DNA of 64,000 nt from Devosia lucknowensis (GTDB lineage: Bacteria; Pseudomonadota; Alphaproteobacteria; Rhizobiales; Devosiaceae), in contig NZ_FXWK01000001.1 in the NCBI RefSeq assembly GCF_900177655.1, positions 2,046,001-2,110,000 of the forward strand, written 5' to 3'. Positions 36,708-44,809 of the stretch are shown here, one piece after another (the first letter of the stretch is position 1; each line of letters begins with the position of its first letter). The position numbers were made by a program, and so were the translations under genes. Below the pieces are notes generated by a model. That model was not told the DNA's origin and made no database searches. It saw nothing but the letters and a program-made list of their open reading frames with translations.

Positions 36708-39119
36708 ATGACCTCGCGCACTTCCCAGACCCGCGGCAAGCCTCCGGCCGGTCATGGCATCATTGCTGATTACCATCTGCTGCCGGGCGTGCCCGACGAA
36801 ATGGTCGACCCGTCCGGCCGGCTCCGTCCGGGCTGGGACAAGCTCATGGCCGCCTTCGATGCGCTGGGGCCGACCGAGCTTGCTGCCCGCTTCGAACGAG
36901 CCGACCAATATCTGCGCGACGCTGGCGTGTTCTACCGCAAGTATGACGGCGCCGAGGGCAAGGAACGCGCCTGGCCGCTTGCCCATATCCCGCTCTTGAT
37001 CGACGAGGCCGACTGGATCCAGATTTCGAGTGGCCTGACGCAGCGGGCCGAATTGCTCGAGCGGATCGTCGCCGACATCTACGGCAACAACACGCTGGTG
37101 CAGGAAGGCCTTCTACCTGCCGAACTGGTGGCTCAGAACAACGAGTTCCTGCGGCCCATGGTGGGAATCCGGCCCGCCAGCGGTCACTTCCTGCACTTCT
37201 GCGCCTTCGAACTCGGCCGGGGCCCCGATGGGACCTGGTGGGTCCTAGGCGATCGCACCCAGGCACCTTCCGGCGCGGGCTTTGCCCTCGAAAATCGCGT
37301 GGCGACGACGCGCGCGCTCTCGGACATATATTCGGGACTGAACATCAATCGCCTGGCGGGCTTCTTTCGTGGCTTCCGCGACGCGCTATTTGCCCAGGCC
37401 CGCCGCGACGGCGGGCGTGTGGGCATCCTGACGCCGGGGCAGCTGAACGAAACCTATTTCGAGCACGCCTACATCGCCCGCTATTTGGGATTGATGCTGC
37501 TCGAGGGCGAGGATCTCGTCGTCGAGGACGGTCAGGTCATGGTGCGGACGGTTGCCGGCTTGCGGCCCGTGAGCGTGTTGTGGCGGCGGCTCGACGCCAG
37601 CTTCGCGGATCCGCTCGAGCTGCGCTACGACAGCCATATCGGCACGCCCGGAATGGTCGAGGCGCTGCGCTCGGGCTCGATATCCATGATCAACGCGTTG
37701 GGTACCGGCATTCTCGAAACCCGCGCCTTTGCAGCCTTCATGCCCCGCATCTGCAAGCACCTGCTGGGGACCGGTCTCGAACTGCCCGAAATTGCCACGT
37801 GGTGGTGCGGCCAGGGCGCTGAACAGGAATATGTCCTCGACAATTTCGACAGCCTGATGATCGGCCCGGCATTCTCCACCCAGCTGCCCTTCGACGACCT
37901 CAGAGGCACCGCTCTGGGTGCGAGCATGACGGTCGAGCAGAAAGCGCAGTTGCGGGATCGGATCGCCGCTCAGGGCGGCTTTTATGTCGGCCAGGAGCCC
38001 GTCCGCCTGTCCACGGCGCCGGTCTATTCCGATGGCAGGCTCGAGCCGCGGCCCATCACGCTGCGCGTCTACGCTGCGCGGACCGAGGCAGGCTGGACCA
38101 TCATGCCGGGCGGCTTCGCCCGGGTCGGATCGACGACGGACACCACCGCGCTCGCCATGCAGCGCGGCGGCCAGGCAGCGGACGTCTGGGTCATGTCGTC
38201 CAAACCCGTCGAGCAGGTCTCTCTCTTGCCGGTGGAAGGCCAGAGGCTGGTCCGAAATTCGCCTGGAAGCTTGCCGAGCCGGGCAGCGGACAACCTCATA
38301 TGGTTGGGCCGCTATGCCGAGCGGTGCGAAGCCACAGTCCGCATTCTGCGGGCCTACAATGCGCGCCTCGCCGAGTTGTCCAAGCCTGACCTACCGATAT
38401 TGAGCCATACTACGGCTTTTCTTCAAACGCTGGACGTCGATGCATCCGAAGCGATGCCGGTCGGCCTGCTGGCGTCGATCGACAGCGCCGTGCACAGTGC
38501 AGGCCAGATACGCGATCGGTTTTCGCCTGATGGCTGGCTGGCGCTCAACGACTTGCAGAAGACAGCGCAGCGCTTCGCCACGCGGGTAGGCCCAGGCGAT
38601 GACGCGACCCGAGCGATGACGGTCTTGTTGCGCAAGCTTGCGGGCTTCTCCGGCCTCGTACACGAAAACATGTATCGGTTCGCTGGCTGGCGCTTCCTCG
38701 AACTCGGCCGCCGTCTCGAGCGAGCCATCCAGATCACACGGGCCACTTCGTGGCTGACCGATAAGTCGGCTCCCGATGGATCCTTGGAAATGCTGCTCGA
38801 AATCGGTGACAGCGTCATGTCGCATCGCCGTCGCTACTCGGTGAGCGCGGGAACCCAGAGCGTCGTCGATCTGCTGATCCTCGACCCGCTCAATCCGCGG
38901 TCCACCCTCTTCCAGCTTGCCGAGTTGCGCACACAAATCGAAACCCTCCCAGGGGGTGTCGAGGATGGGCAACTCTCGCCGGCCGCCAAGCTGGCATTGC
39001 AGATTCACACCGATCTCATGATCGCCGAGCCGGCAGAACTGCCCCCTGAGGGGCTGGATCGCGTCGCATCGGAGATCGGCATGTTGTCCGGCCTGATCGC
39101 CGCAGCGTATTTCACCTGA
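36708..39119 (+). CDS. Circularly permuted ATP-grasp fused to alpha-E (DUF403) domain
   Basis: An 803-aa protein. Residues about 20-480 are a circularly permuted ATP-grasp (CP_ATPgrasp) domain with LGDRTQAPSGAGFALENRVA, VGILTPGQLNETYFEHAYIA and the C-terminal SGSISMINALGTGILETRAF. From about residue 505 (SLPSRAADNLIWLGRYAERC) an all-helical alpha-E domain follows. In many genomes these are two genes; here they are one fused frame. ATP-grasp enzymes activate carboxylates for amide formation, so a peptide-ligating role is inferred. Start ATG at 36708, four bases after the upstream stop. Confidence 0.85.
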   Translation: MTSRTSQTRGKPPAGHGIIADYHLLPGVPDEMVDPSGRLRPGWDKLMAAFDALGPTELAARFERADQYLRDAGVFYRKYDGAEGKERAWPLAHIPLLIDEADWIQISSGLTQRAELLERIVADIYGNNTLVQEGLLPAELVAQNNEFLRPMVGIRPASGHFLHFCAFELGRGPDGTWWVLGDRTQAPSGAGFALENRVATTRALSDIYSGLNINRLAGFFRGFRDALFAQARRDGGRVGILTPGQLNETYFEHAYIARYLGLMLLEGEDLVVEDGQVMVRTVAGLRPVSVLWRRLDASFADPLELRYDSHIGTPGMVEALRSGSISMINALGTGILETRAFAAFMPRICKHLLGTGLELPEIATWWCGQGAEQEYVLDNFDSLMIGPAFSTQLPFDDLRGTALGASMTVEQKAQLRDRIAAQGGFYVGQEPVRLSTAPVYSDGRLEPRPITLRVYAARTEAGWTIMPGGFARVGSTTDTTALAMQRGGQAADVWVMSSKPVEQVSLLPVEGQRLVRNSPGSLPSRAADNLIWLGRYAERCEATVRILRAYNARLAELSKPDLPILSHTTAFLQTLDVDASEAMPVGLLASIDSAVHSAGQIRDRFSPDGWLALNDLQKTAQRFATRVGPGDDATRAMTVLLRKLAGFSGLVHENMYRFAGWRFLELGRRLERAIQITRATSWLTDKSAPDGSLEMLLEIGDSVMSHRRRYSVSAGTQSVVDLLILDPLNPRSTLFQLAELRTQIETLPGGVEDGQLSPAAKLALQIHTDLMIAEPAELPPEGLDRVASEIGMLSGLIAAAYFT

Positions 39120-39128
39120 GGCGCCGCG

Positions 39129-40007
39129 ATGCTTTACGACATCCGCATGACGCTCGAATACGACTACGATGCGCCCGTTCATGGCGGCCGCCATCACATC
39201 CGTGTCGCTCCGACGACCGTGCAAGGTATTCAGCGCGTCATTGCCGCCTCTTTGACCGTCGATCCCAGGCCCGCGCGACAGACGGCCTTTCTCGACTTTT
39301 TCGGCAATGCGGTGACCGCCATCACCATGGTCGAGCCGCATGAAAAGCTGACGATAAAGCTTTCGGCGCGGGTTTACGTCGAAGATCTCACGCCGCCTGC
39401 GGACCTCTCGCCACCCCTGGCGGAGCTGGCTCGTGAAATCGCGCAATACTGGTCCATTTCCCCCGAGAGCCCGCAGCACTTCCTCGCAGCGTCGCCGCGC
39501 GTGCAGGTCGTACCCGAAATCACCGCCTACGCGACGGATGTCACCTCAGGCACGCAGACCACGCTCGAAGCGGTTACAGCCCTCTGCATGGCGATACACA
39601 AGGACTTCCAGTACGATCCCAAGGCGACAGATGTCGAAACCCGGCCAGCCGAAGCCTTCGCATTGCGCAAGGGTGTCTGCCAGGATTTTGCGCACGTCAT
39701 GATCGCCGGACTGCGCGGGCTGGGCATACCGGCGGGATATGTGTCCGGTTTCCTGCGCACCAACCCTCCCCCGGGAAAACCACGCCTCGAAGGCGCGGAC
39801 GCCATGCATGCATGGGTCCGTGCGTGGTGCGGCAAAAGCCTTGGCTGGGTGGAGTTCGACCCAACCAACGCCATGGTCGCCGGACCCGACCATATTTCCA
39901 TCGGCTCAGGCCGGGACTATGCCGACATTTCGCCGATCGTCGGCGTCCTGCGAACCCACGGCTCCCACGAAACTCGCCAGTCTGTGGATGTCGTGAGGGT
40001 CGAATAG
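39129..40007 (+). CDS. Transglutaminase-family cysteine protease-like protein
   Basis: A 292-aa protein with the same fold as the N-terminus of the first gene of this cluster. Catalytic triad: C184 in KGVCQDFAHV, H227 in DAMHAWVRAW, D244 in VEFDPTNAM. No signal peptide is visible, so it is cytoplasmic. It starts nine bases after the ATP-grasp gene, so the three are one operon. Such proteins are thought to act as peptidases or amidases on the product of the ATP-grasp ligase; no substrate is known. Confidence 0.87.
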   Translation: MLYDIRMTLEYDYDAPVHGGRHHIRVAPTTVQGIQRVIAASLTVDPRPARQTAFLDFFGNAVTAITMVEPHEKLTIKLSARVYVEDLTPPADLSPPLAELAREIAQYWSISPESPQHFLAASPRVQVVPEITAYATDVTSGTQTTLEAVTALCMAIHKDFQYDPKATDVETRPAEAFALRKGVCQDFAHVMIAGLRGLGIPAGYVSGFLRTNPPPGKPRLEGADAMHAWVRAWCGKSLGWVEFDPTNAMVAGPDHISIGSGRDYADISPIVGVLRTHGSHETRQSVDVVRVE

Positions 40008-40016
40008 CGCGGCGGC

Positions 40017-40042
40017 GGAACCAATTCGAATACTTCTCCGTT
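40017..40042 (+). promoter_or_regulatory. Sigma-EcfG promoter of the small membrane-protein genes
   Basis: GGAAC (40017-40021), 17 nt, CGTT (40039-40042). The first downstream start is ATG at 40109. Confidence 0.72.
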
Positions 40043-40108
40043 CATATCGCACGCGGTTCGAAAGTCCCGCCAGGATAGATCCGGCACCCCGGGTCGCAGG
40101 AGAAGAAC

Positions 40109-40279
40109 ATGAACCACTCTCAGCTCAAGCCGTATGAAAAGTCAGCCCGTGCAACCACCGCCGTATGGGGTGATGACGTGCTGAACCATCAGCCGCGCTT
40201 TGCTGAAGTGGCCGTCGCTCTCCTGCCAGCGTCATTGATCCTGGCAACGGCTACCGCGCTGCTGGTAGCGCTGATCTAG
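40109..40279 (+). CDS. Small single-pass membrane protein, 56 aa
   Basis: A short gene with AGGAG six bases before ATG at 40109. The product has a hydrophilic N-terminal half (MNHSQLKPYEKSARATTAVW) and one C-terminal transmembrane helix (VAVALLPASLILATATALLV), ending in ALI. Not recognised. Strong ribosome site, an exact EcfG-type promoter upstream and a DUF3309 gene 41 bases downstream support it as a real stress-induced gene. Confidence 0.65.
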   Translation: MNHSQLKPYEKSARATTAVWGDDVLNHQPRFAEVAVALLPASLILATATALLVALI

Positions 40280-40320
40280 GGTCAGACGGCGCACCAAGCC
40301 TTGGGTTTCAGGAGGGTTTC

Positions 40321-40479
40321 ATGACACTTGGCACAATTCTCATCATCATTCTTATTCTGCTGCTGATCGGCGCCTTGCCGAACTGGGGCTATTCGCGAGG
40401 GTTCGGATACTTCCCGTCCGGCATTCTCGGTGTCGTTCTGGTCGTGGTGCTGATCCTGGTGCTTATGGGCCGCATCTAG
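40321..40479 (+). CDS. DUF3309 small membrane protein
   Basis: A 52-aa protein: MTLGTILIIILILLLIGALP, a short loop NWGYSRGFGYFPSG, then a second helix ILGVVLVVVLILVLMGRI. This two-helix plan with the WGYxxxxGYxPSG loop is characteristic of DUF3309, a family of unknown function common in alphaproteobacteria. AGGAGG precedes the ATG. It follows the 56-aa membrane protein and is probably on the same EcfG-driven transcript. Confidence 0.85.
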   Translation: MTLGTILIIILILLLIGALPNWGYSRGFGYFPSGILGVVLVVVLILVLMGRI

Positions 40480-40578
40480 CGCAGAACGTGCGAACAGGCA
40501 CGCCAGGTCCCTCTGGAATTCCATAAACGGAATGTGCCTTAAGCGGACCAACGGTCGCCCCCTGACGGTCCGCGCCTT

Positions 40579-40616
40579 TAGTCCCGGCAGGCAATCGCTT
40601 GTCGGGACTACTTTTT
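40579..40616 (+). terminator. Intrinsic terminator after the DUF3309 gene
   Basis: TAGTCCCG (40579-40586) and CGGGACTA (40603-40610) with a 16-nt loop, followed by CTTTTTG. Confidence 0.75.
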
Positions 40617-40631
40617 GCAGGCCGGTGCAAG

Positions 40632-40656
40632 GGAACTTGGCCACATCCATCGCGTT
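40632..40656 (+). promoter_or_regulatory. Sigma-EcfG promoter of the DUF883 / holin-like operon
   Basis: GGAAC (40632-40636), 16 nt, CGTT (40653-40656), 27 bases upstream of the DUF883 start codon. Confidence 0.75.
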
Positions 40657-40683
40657 ATTGAGACAACGAAAAGGAGCGTCCAC

Positions 40684-41085
40684 ATGGCTACCACATCCGA
40701 TATGGCACCCACTCGCCGCAAGTCCGCAACCGGCGCCCGCGCCGCAAAGGCAGCAGCCGCAACTGAAGCCAGTGTGCGTGGCGCTGTCGCCGATACGCGC
40801 GAACGCCAGCTCGAAGCACAGGTGGCACAGCTGCAGGATGACCTGAAGGCCATCACCGATACGCTCGCCAAGCTCACTGGCGACAAGGTCGGCGAAGCGC
40901 GTGCTATTGCCAAGACCGAGATGCGCCATCTGCAGGCCAAGGGCGAACAGCTTCTCAGCGAAGCTCAGGATCAGGCCGGCGAAGTCGAAAAGCAGCTCAA
41001 GGACAGCATCCGCGAGAAGCCCCTCACCGCAGTGGCTGCGGCAGCTGGCATCGGCTTCGTTTTCGCCCTTCTCACCCGGCACTAG
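40684..41085 (+). CDS. DUF883 (ElaB/YqjD-like) protein
   Basis: A 133-aa protein with an Ala/Lys/Arg-rich start, a coiled-coil centre (residues about 40-100: ERQLEAQVAQLQDDLKAITD...) and one C-terminal transmembrane helix (PLTAVAAAAGIGFVFALLTR). ElaB and YqjD in E. coli are stress/stationary-phase proteins that tether ribosomes to the membrane; the same role here is inferred only from family. AAGGAGCG precedes the start. Two bases separate it from the next gene. Confidence 0.85.
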   Translation: MATTSDMAPTRRKSATGARAAKAAAATEASVRGAVADTRERQLEAQVAQLQDDLKAITDTLAKLTGDKVGEARAIAKTEMRHLQAKGEQLLSEAQDQAGEVEKQLKDSIREKPLTAVAAAAGIGFVFALLTRH

Positions 41086-41087
41086 TC

Positions 41088-41516
41088 ATGGGTTTGATTG
41101 GCCCTCTTGCAGCACTCCTCGGCCTGGAGGTCGAGGGGATCGCGGCGCGCGCCAAAGCCATGGCGCTCGTCTACGGCTTGATCGGCTTGTTTTCCGCTAT
41201 TGCCATCGGCTTCCTTCTGGCAGCCGGGTTCATGGTTCTGGCTGACGAATTCGGTCCGCTCGCAGCGGCGCAGATCATGGCCGGTGTGTTCCTGCTGCTC
41301 GCGCTCGCGGTCTATCTCGGGTCGATGGTGGGTCGGAACAAGCGACAGCGTGAACTGGCCGAAAAGCGGCGTGCCAGCGAGAGCGGGGCATTCCTGACCA
41401 CCGCCGCTCTGACGGCCCTGCCGTTGCTGGCGAAGTCTCCCGCGATCCTTCGTCTGGGCCTGCCAGCGGCAGCGATTGCCGCCATTGCCCTGCTTCGCGA
41501 CAACAAGCGCGACTAG
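41088..41516 (+). CDS. Phage-holin-family (YqjE-like) membrane protein
   Basis: A 142-aa protein with two transmembrane helices (residues about 27-50 and 60-80: VYGLIGLFSAIAIGFLLAAG; IMAGVFLLLALAVYLGSM) and a hydrophobic C-terminal stretch. The family name is historical; no other phage gene is nearby. Paired with a DUF883 gene it matches the yqjD-yqjE arrangement of enterobacteria. It shares its CTAG stop tetranucleotide with the convergent lipid kinase gene. Confidence 0.8.
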   Translation: MGLIGPLAALLGLEVEGIAARAKAMALVYGLIGLFSAIAIGFLLAAGFMVLADEFGPLAAAQIMAGVFLLLALAVYLGSMVGRNKRQRELAEKRRASESGAFLTTAALTALPLLAKSPAILRLGLPAAAIAAIALLRDNKRD

Positions 41517-42430
41517 GTTTCTGAACGGATCTGCGCCGCTGGCATTATCACCGATAGTGCCAGCGGATGTATTTGCAAAGTGACTGCGGTTTCGAGATCG
41601 ATCAGCTCGCCATCAAGCACCGCAAATGTGCCGCGCTTCCGTTTCGGAAAGCGCAGCACCAGGTCGCGAACCTCGGTTTCACTCACCACCGGGTTAGCCC
41701 GCCACCGGCCGGTCATCACGTCGAGAGCAAGGCTGAGCAGCTCTCCGGTCGTCACTGTCTTTGCGACATAGACTCCCAGCCGTCCAGATTTGAGCGACTC
41801 CGCAACCGGGACGGGACTGTCGTCGAGCGGATTGTTGGACACCGCCAGTCCGGACGCCGTCACGGTGCGATCGCCCTTTTCAGTATGCAGTTCCATTTCA
41901 AAGCGTGGCGGGTCTAAAGCCGCGGCGGCAATGGCGCGCAGGCTTGCCAGCATTTTTCCCACCCGCCCGCGATAGACCATGCCATTGCGGATGCGCACCA
42001 GGCGGGCATGGATGCCCACACCAAATTGATGCACGAACGGACGGCCGTTCGCCGTCGCGATGTCGATACGGTCCAGGCGGCCTCGGGCAATTGCCAGCAG
42101 CGCCCCGTCGAGATCGAGCGGCATGCCGAGTGCTCGCGCGAACAGGTTCATCGTGCCGGCAGGCAGGACGGCAAGCGGCTTGCCGCTACGGAACGCCATG
42201 GCGGCCGCCGTGGAAATGGTACCGTCTCCACCACCGGCAATGATGGCTTCGACATCAGAATCCTGGTTGGCCCTCCGCAACTCCGCTTCAACCGATTTCC
42301 CAGGCACGATCCGGCATTGGAGGGCATGTCCCTCCTGCGCATAGAGTGCCTCGGCCCGCCTGGCGAACTCCTCGAGGTTCATGGTGCGGAGCGTCCCACC
42401 GTCCCGGTTGAGAATGGCGCGGATTTTCAA
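41513..42430 (-). CDS. Diacylglycerol-kinase-family lipid kinase
   Basis: A 305-aa DAGK catalytic-domain protein, with GGGDGTISTAAAMAF near residue 66 for ATP binding and VLPAGTMNLFARALGMPLDL following. It likely phosphorylates diacylglycerol or a related lipid at the membrane. The start is TTG at 42430, overlapping the histidine kinase stop in TTGA; an internal ATG 16 codons later would delete the first beta strand (IRAILNRDGG) of the fold. Co-translation with the sensor kinase suggests a membrane-stress role. Confidence 0.83.
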   Translation of the reverse strand: MKIRAILNRDGGTLRTMNLEEFARRAEALYAQEGHALQCRIVPGKSVEAELRRANQDSDVEAIIAGGGDGTISTAAAMAFRSGKPLAVLPAGTMNLFARALGMPLDLDGALLAIARGRLDRIDIATANGRPFVHQFGVGIHARLVRIRNGMVYRGRVGKMLASLRAIAAAALDPPRFEMELHTEKGDRTVTASGLAVSNNPLDDSPVPVAESLKSGRLGVYVAKTVTTGELLSLALDVMTGRWRANPVVSETEVRDLVLRFPKRKRGTFAVLDGELIDLETAVTLQIHPLALSVIMPAAQIRSET

Positions 42431-43851
42431 AGCGTTCGGTCCCCCGCCATAACCACCGGCTTGGTCAATTCCGGCAACAGGATTGTCACCTTGGTTCCTC
42501 CGCCTTCGGGGACGGTATAGTCCGGCAGGCCGCCGAATTGCTCGGACAATTGTCGGATGATGACCGAACCGAGGCCTTGCTCGGAATCCCCGGCCGGTGC
42601 GGGCATGCCCACACCATTGTCGCGCACGATGAGCACCGGCACGTCGCGGTCGTCCAGCTTCAAAGTGACGTTGATCTCACCACGCCGTTCGTCGGGGAAG
42701 GCATATTTGAGCGCGTTGGTGACCAGCTCCCCAACGAGAATGCCAAGGGTGGTCGCGTCACGCGCGCTGACCTCGATGGCATCGATCTGCCCGCTGAGGA
42801 GAATGCGCCCGCCATCGGTCTGGGTCTCGGCAATATCTTCCAGCACCGCTGCCAGGAACTCGTCAGCACTCGCCCGCTCGAGGTCGCTGCCCAGTCTCAG
42901 CCGCCGATGCGCTGACGCAACCGCGTGCACCCGTAACCGGGCGGCCTCCAGAGCCGTGCGGACGGCCTCGGACTTGCTGCGGATCATCTGCAGTGCCAGA
43001 AGCGACGAGACGGTCGCGAGCGAATTGCCGATCCGGTGATTTGTATCCTGCAGCAAGGCTTCGACGCGTTGCCGCTCGCGTTCGGCGTAAGCGCGCGCTT
43101 CTTCGATATCTCTCGTGCGAGCAGCCACTTCTGCTTCGAGAGCCTCATTCTGCGTCACAAGGCCGTGCTGCCTCTGCGCCAGCGCGCTCACCTGTCTCTG
43201 CGTACGCATCAGCAACGCATAGGCCAGGATCGCCGCTGCGCAAAGCGCCGCGATCAGCGCTGCGACGAGCCCTGTACGGGTCGTATCGATCGCCTGGTTA
43301 CGGGTTTCAAGTTTGATGTCTTCTTCCGCAATGAAGTCTTCGAGCGTCCTGCTGACTTCCGCCATCAGGCGGGCGCCCATGCCCGTTTCGGTCAGCGTTT
43401 GCGCTTCTTCACTGCGTTCGGTGTTCACGAGCTCCACGGTGCGGTTCATTTCGGCCAGCTTGGTGGCGATGTCGCCCGTGATGCTGATGACGCGGCGGCT
43501 TTGCGCATCATCATCGGCGGTCATTTCCAACAGGGTGGACACGCGCTGATCGAGACCGGACACGGCATCGCGATACAGCTGCAGGAACTGCCGGTCGGCG
43601 GTCAGCAGGTAGCCCCGTTGGCTGGCCTCGGCCTGGCTGAGCGCGTGCGTCAGCTCGCGCGCCGCGTTGCGCACGGCATAGGTCTTGGTAATGTCGTTGA
43701 GCTGGCGATCTATGCCCTGCATCATCAGCAATGCGGCGACAGCGGCCAGGCACAGCAAGCCGAGCGAAACCCAGACAGCAAGGCGTCTGGTGCCTCGCTT
43801 GCCGAGCCTGATGGCCTCCGGGCTGCGCGCACGATCGGTCAAGACGCTCAT
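42427..43851 (-). CDS. CHASE3-domain HisKA_2-type sensor histidine kinase
   Basis: A 474-aa sensor kinase. Transmembrane helix one is about residues 25-45 (LAVWVSLGLLCLAAVAALLM), helix two about residues 195-217; between them lies a periplasmic CHASE3 domain (AEASQRGYLLTADRQFLQLY). The HisKA_2 phosphoacceptor His lies near residue 270 in DTNHRIGNSLATVSSLLALQ, and the ATPase domain has VGELVTNALKYAF and VRDNGVGMP. HisKA_2/HWE kinases usually feed PhyR in the general stress response, and phyR lies 2.2 kb away, so it is a strong candidate PhyR kinase. AGGAG abuts the ATG. Confidence 0.85.
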   Translation of the reverse strand: MSVLTDRARSPEAIRLGKRGTRRLAVWVSLGLLCLAAVAALLMMQGIDRQLNDITKTYAVRNAARELTHALSQAEASQRGYLLTADRQFLQLYRDAVSGLDQRVSTLLEMTADDDAQSRRVISITGDIATKLAEMNRTVELVNTERSEEAQTLTETGMGARLMAEVSRTLEDFIAEEDIKLETRNQAIDTTRTGLVAALIAALCAAAILAYALLMRTQRQVSALAQRQHGLVTQNEALEAEVAARTRDIEEARAYAERERQRVEALLQDTNHRIGNSLATVSSLLALQMIRSKSEAVRTALEAARLRVHAVASAHRRLRLGSDLERASADEFLAAVLEDIAETQTDGGRILLSGQIDAIEVSARDATTLGILVGELVTNALKYAFPDERRGEINVTLKLDDRDVPVLIVRDNGVGMPAPAGDSEQGLGSVIIRQLSEQFGGLPDYTVPEGGGTKVTILLPELTKPVVMAGDRTL

Positions 43852-43925
43852 CTCCTGCTCACGGCGCGGTAAGGTCCGGAGCCTCGGCTAGCAATGCAGT
43901 GTGCCGGTGGCAGCATTGAGGCCTC

Positions 43926-44678
43926 TCAGATCAGCGGTCGAACACGTTCGGCTGGTCCATCCCAGCCTGCAACGCGCGCCAGCTCGCCGGCATCCAGAAT
44001 CTCGCAGCTGCGGCCGAGCCAGCGGATGAGACCCCTGTTCGTCAACTTGCGCAACGTCTTGTTGGTGTGAACGATCGAGAGCCCGAGCGTATCGGCCACA
44101 TGTTGCTGGGTGAGAGGGATCTGCACATTGCCCTTCCCAAGTCCGACGGCAATCGCACGTTCATGCAGGAAGGCCAGTAGGTAGGCCGCCCGCTCTATTG
44201 CCGTACGTCGACCCAGGCTGAGCAGATGATCGTCCAGCATGCGCTCTTCCCGGGACGCAAGCCAAGTAACATCGAAACCAAGTCCTGGATGGTTGCGGAA
44301 AAGCTCGTCCAGCCGATCCCGCTGGAACACGCAGAGCACGAGCGGCGAAAGGGCTTCCACCGAGTGTTCCATCTCACCGATGATCGAACCCTGCAGCCCG
44401 ACAAGGTCACCGGGCAGCAGATAGTTGAGAATTTGCCGTCGTCCATCATCAAGGGTCTTGAAGCGGAATGCCCATCCCGAGAGCACGGTGTAAAGGTGGG
44501 CGCTGTGGGCGCCCTCCGAGACGATCGCCGCGCCGGGCTCGGCAGTCATCTCACCGGTCTTGAAACTCGAAACGAACTTCAACTCCGGTACGGTGAAGTC
44601 GCGGAACGTCGGCAAGGGACGCAACGGACATTGTTCGCAGGGCACTCGCCGCCCCGTTGATGGAAGAACAAGACTCAC
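43926..44678 (-). CDS. Crp/Fnr-family regulator
   Basis: A 250-aa regulator with a cNMP-binding-type beta roll (ELKFVSSFKTGEMTAEPG; PGDLVGLQGSIIGEMEHSVE) and a C-terminal winged helix (IPLTQQHVADTLGLSIVHTN). The N-terminal CEQCPLRPL recalls Fnr cluster ligands, but the remaining Cys of the canonical four-Cys set are not all present. GTG at 44678 is chosen: AGGAAA precedes it and an EcfG promoter (44738-44713) lies 35 bases upstream, so an alternative TTG at 44729 would sit inside the promoter. Followed by the sensor kinase after 74 bp. Confidence 0.83.
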   Translation of the reverse strand: MSLVLPSTGRRVPCEQCPLRPLPTFRDFTVPELKFVSSFKTGEMTAEPGAAIVSEGAHSAHLYTVLSGWAFRFKTLDDGRRQILNYLLPGDLVGLQGSIIGEMEHSVEALSPLVLCVFQRDRLDELFRNHPGLGFDVTWLASREERMLDDHLLSLGRRTAIERAAYLLAFLHERAIAVGLGKGNVQIPLTQQHVADTLGLSIVHTNKTLRKLTNRGLIRWLGRSCEILDAGELARVAGWDGPAERVRPLI

Positions 44679-44712
44679 GAGATTTCCTGACGCTTTGGAA
44701 TTCGGAGGCTCA

Positions 44713-44738
44713 AACGCACGGCCGCCCAAGCGTGTTCC
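44713..44738 (-). promoter_or_regulatory. Sigma-EcfG promoter of the Crp-like gene
   Basis: On the minus strand GGAAC (44738-44734), 17 nt, CGTT (44716-44713). It decides the GTG start at 44678. Confidence 0.7.
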
Positions 44739-44809
44739 CGCATGTCAAAGTTAAATGACTTCTCGGTCGGTAACCGCGATGAAGTGCTTCCACGGATGAA
44801 GGCGGATAC

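Noticed and set aside
35072..36739. 555-aa open frame on the minus strand within the DUF2126 gene
   Set aside because: Entirely antisense to the DUF2126 domain; no ribosome site and no recognisable motif.
41088..41516. Holin-family gene as evidence of a prophage
   Set aside because: No other phage gene, integrase or attachment site nearby; the DUF883 + holin-like pair is a chromosomal stress-gene arrangement.
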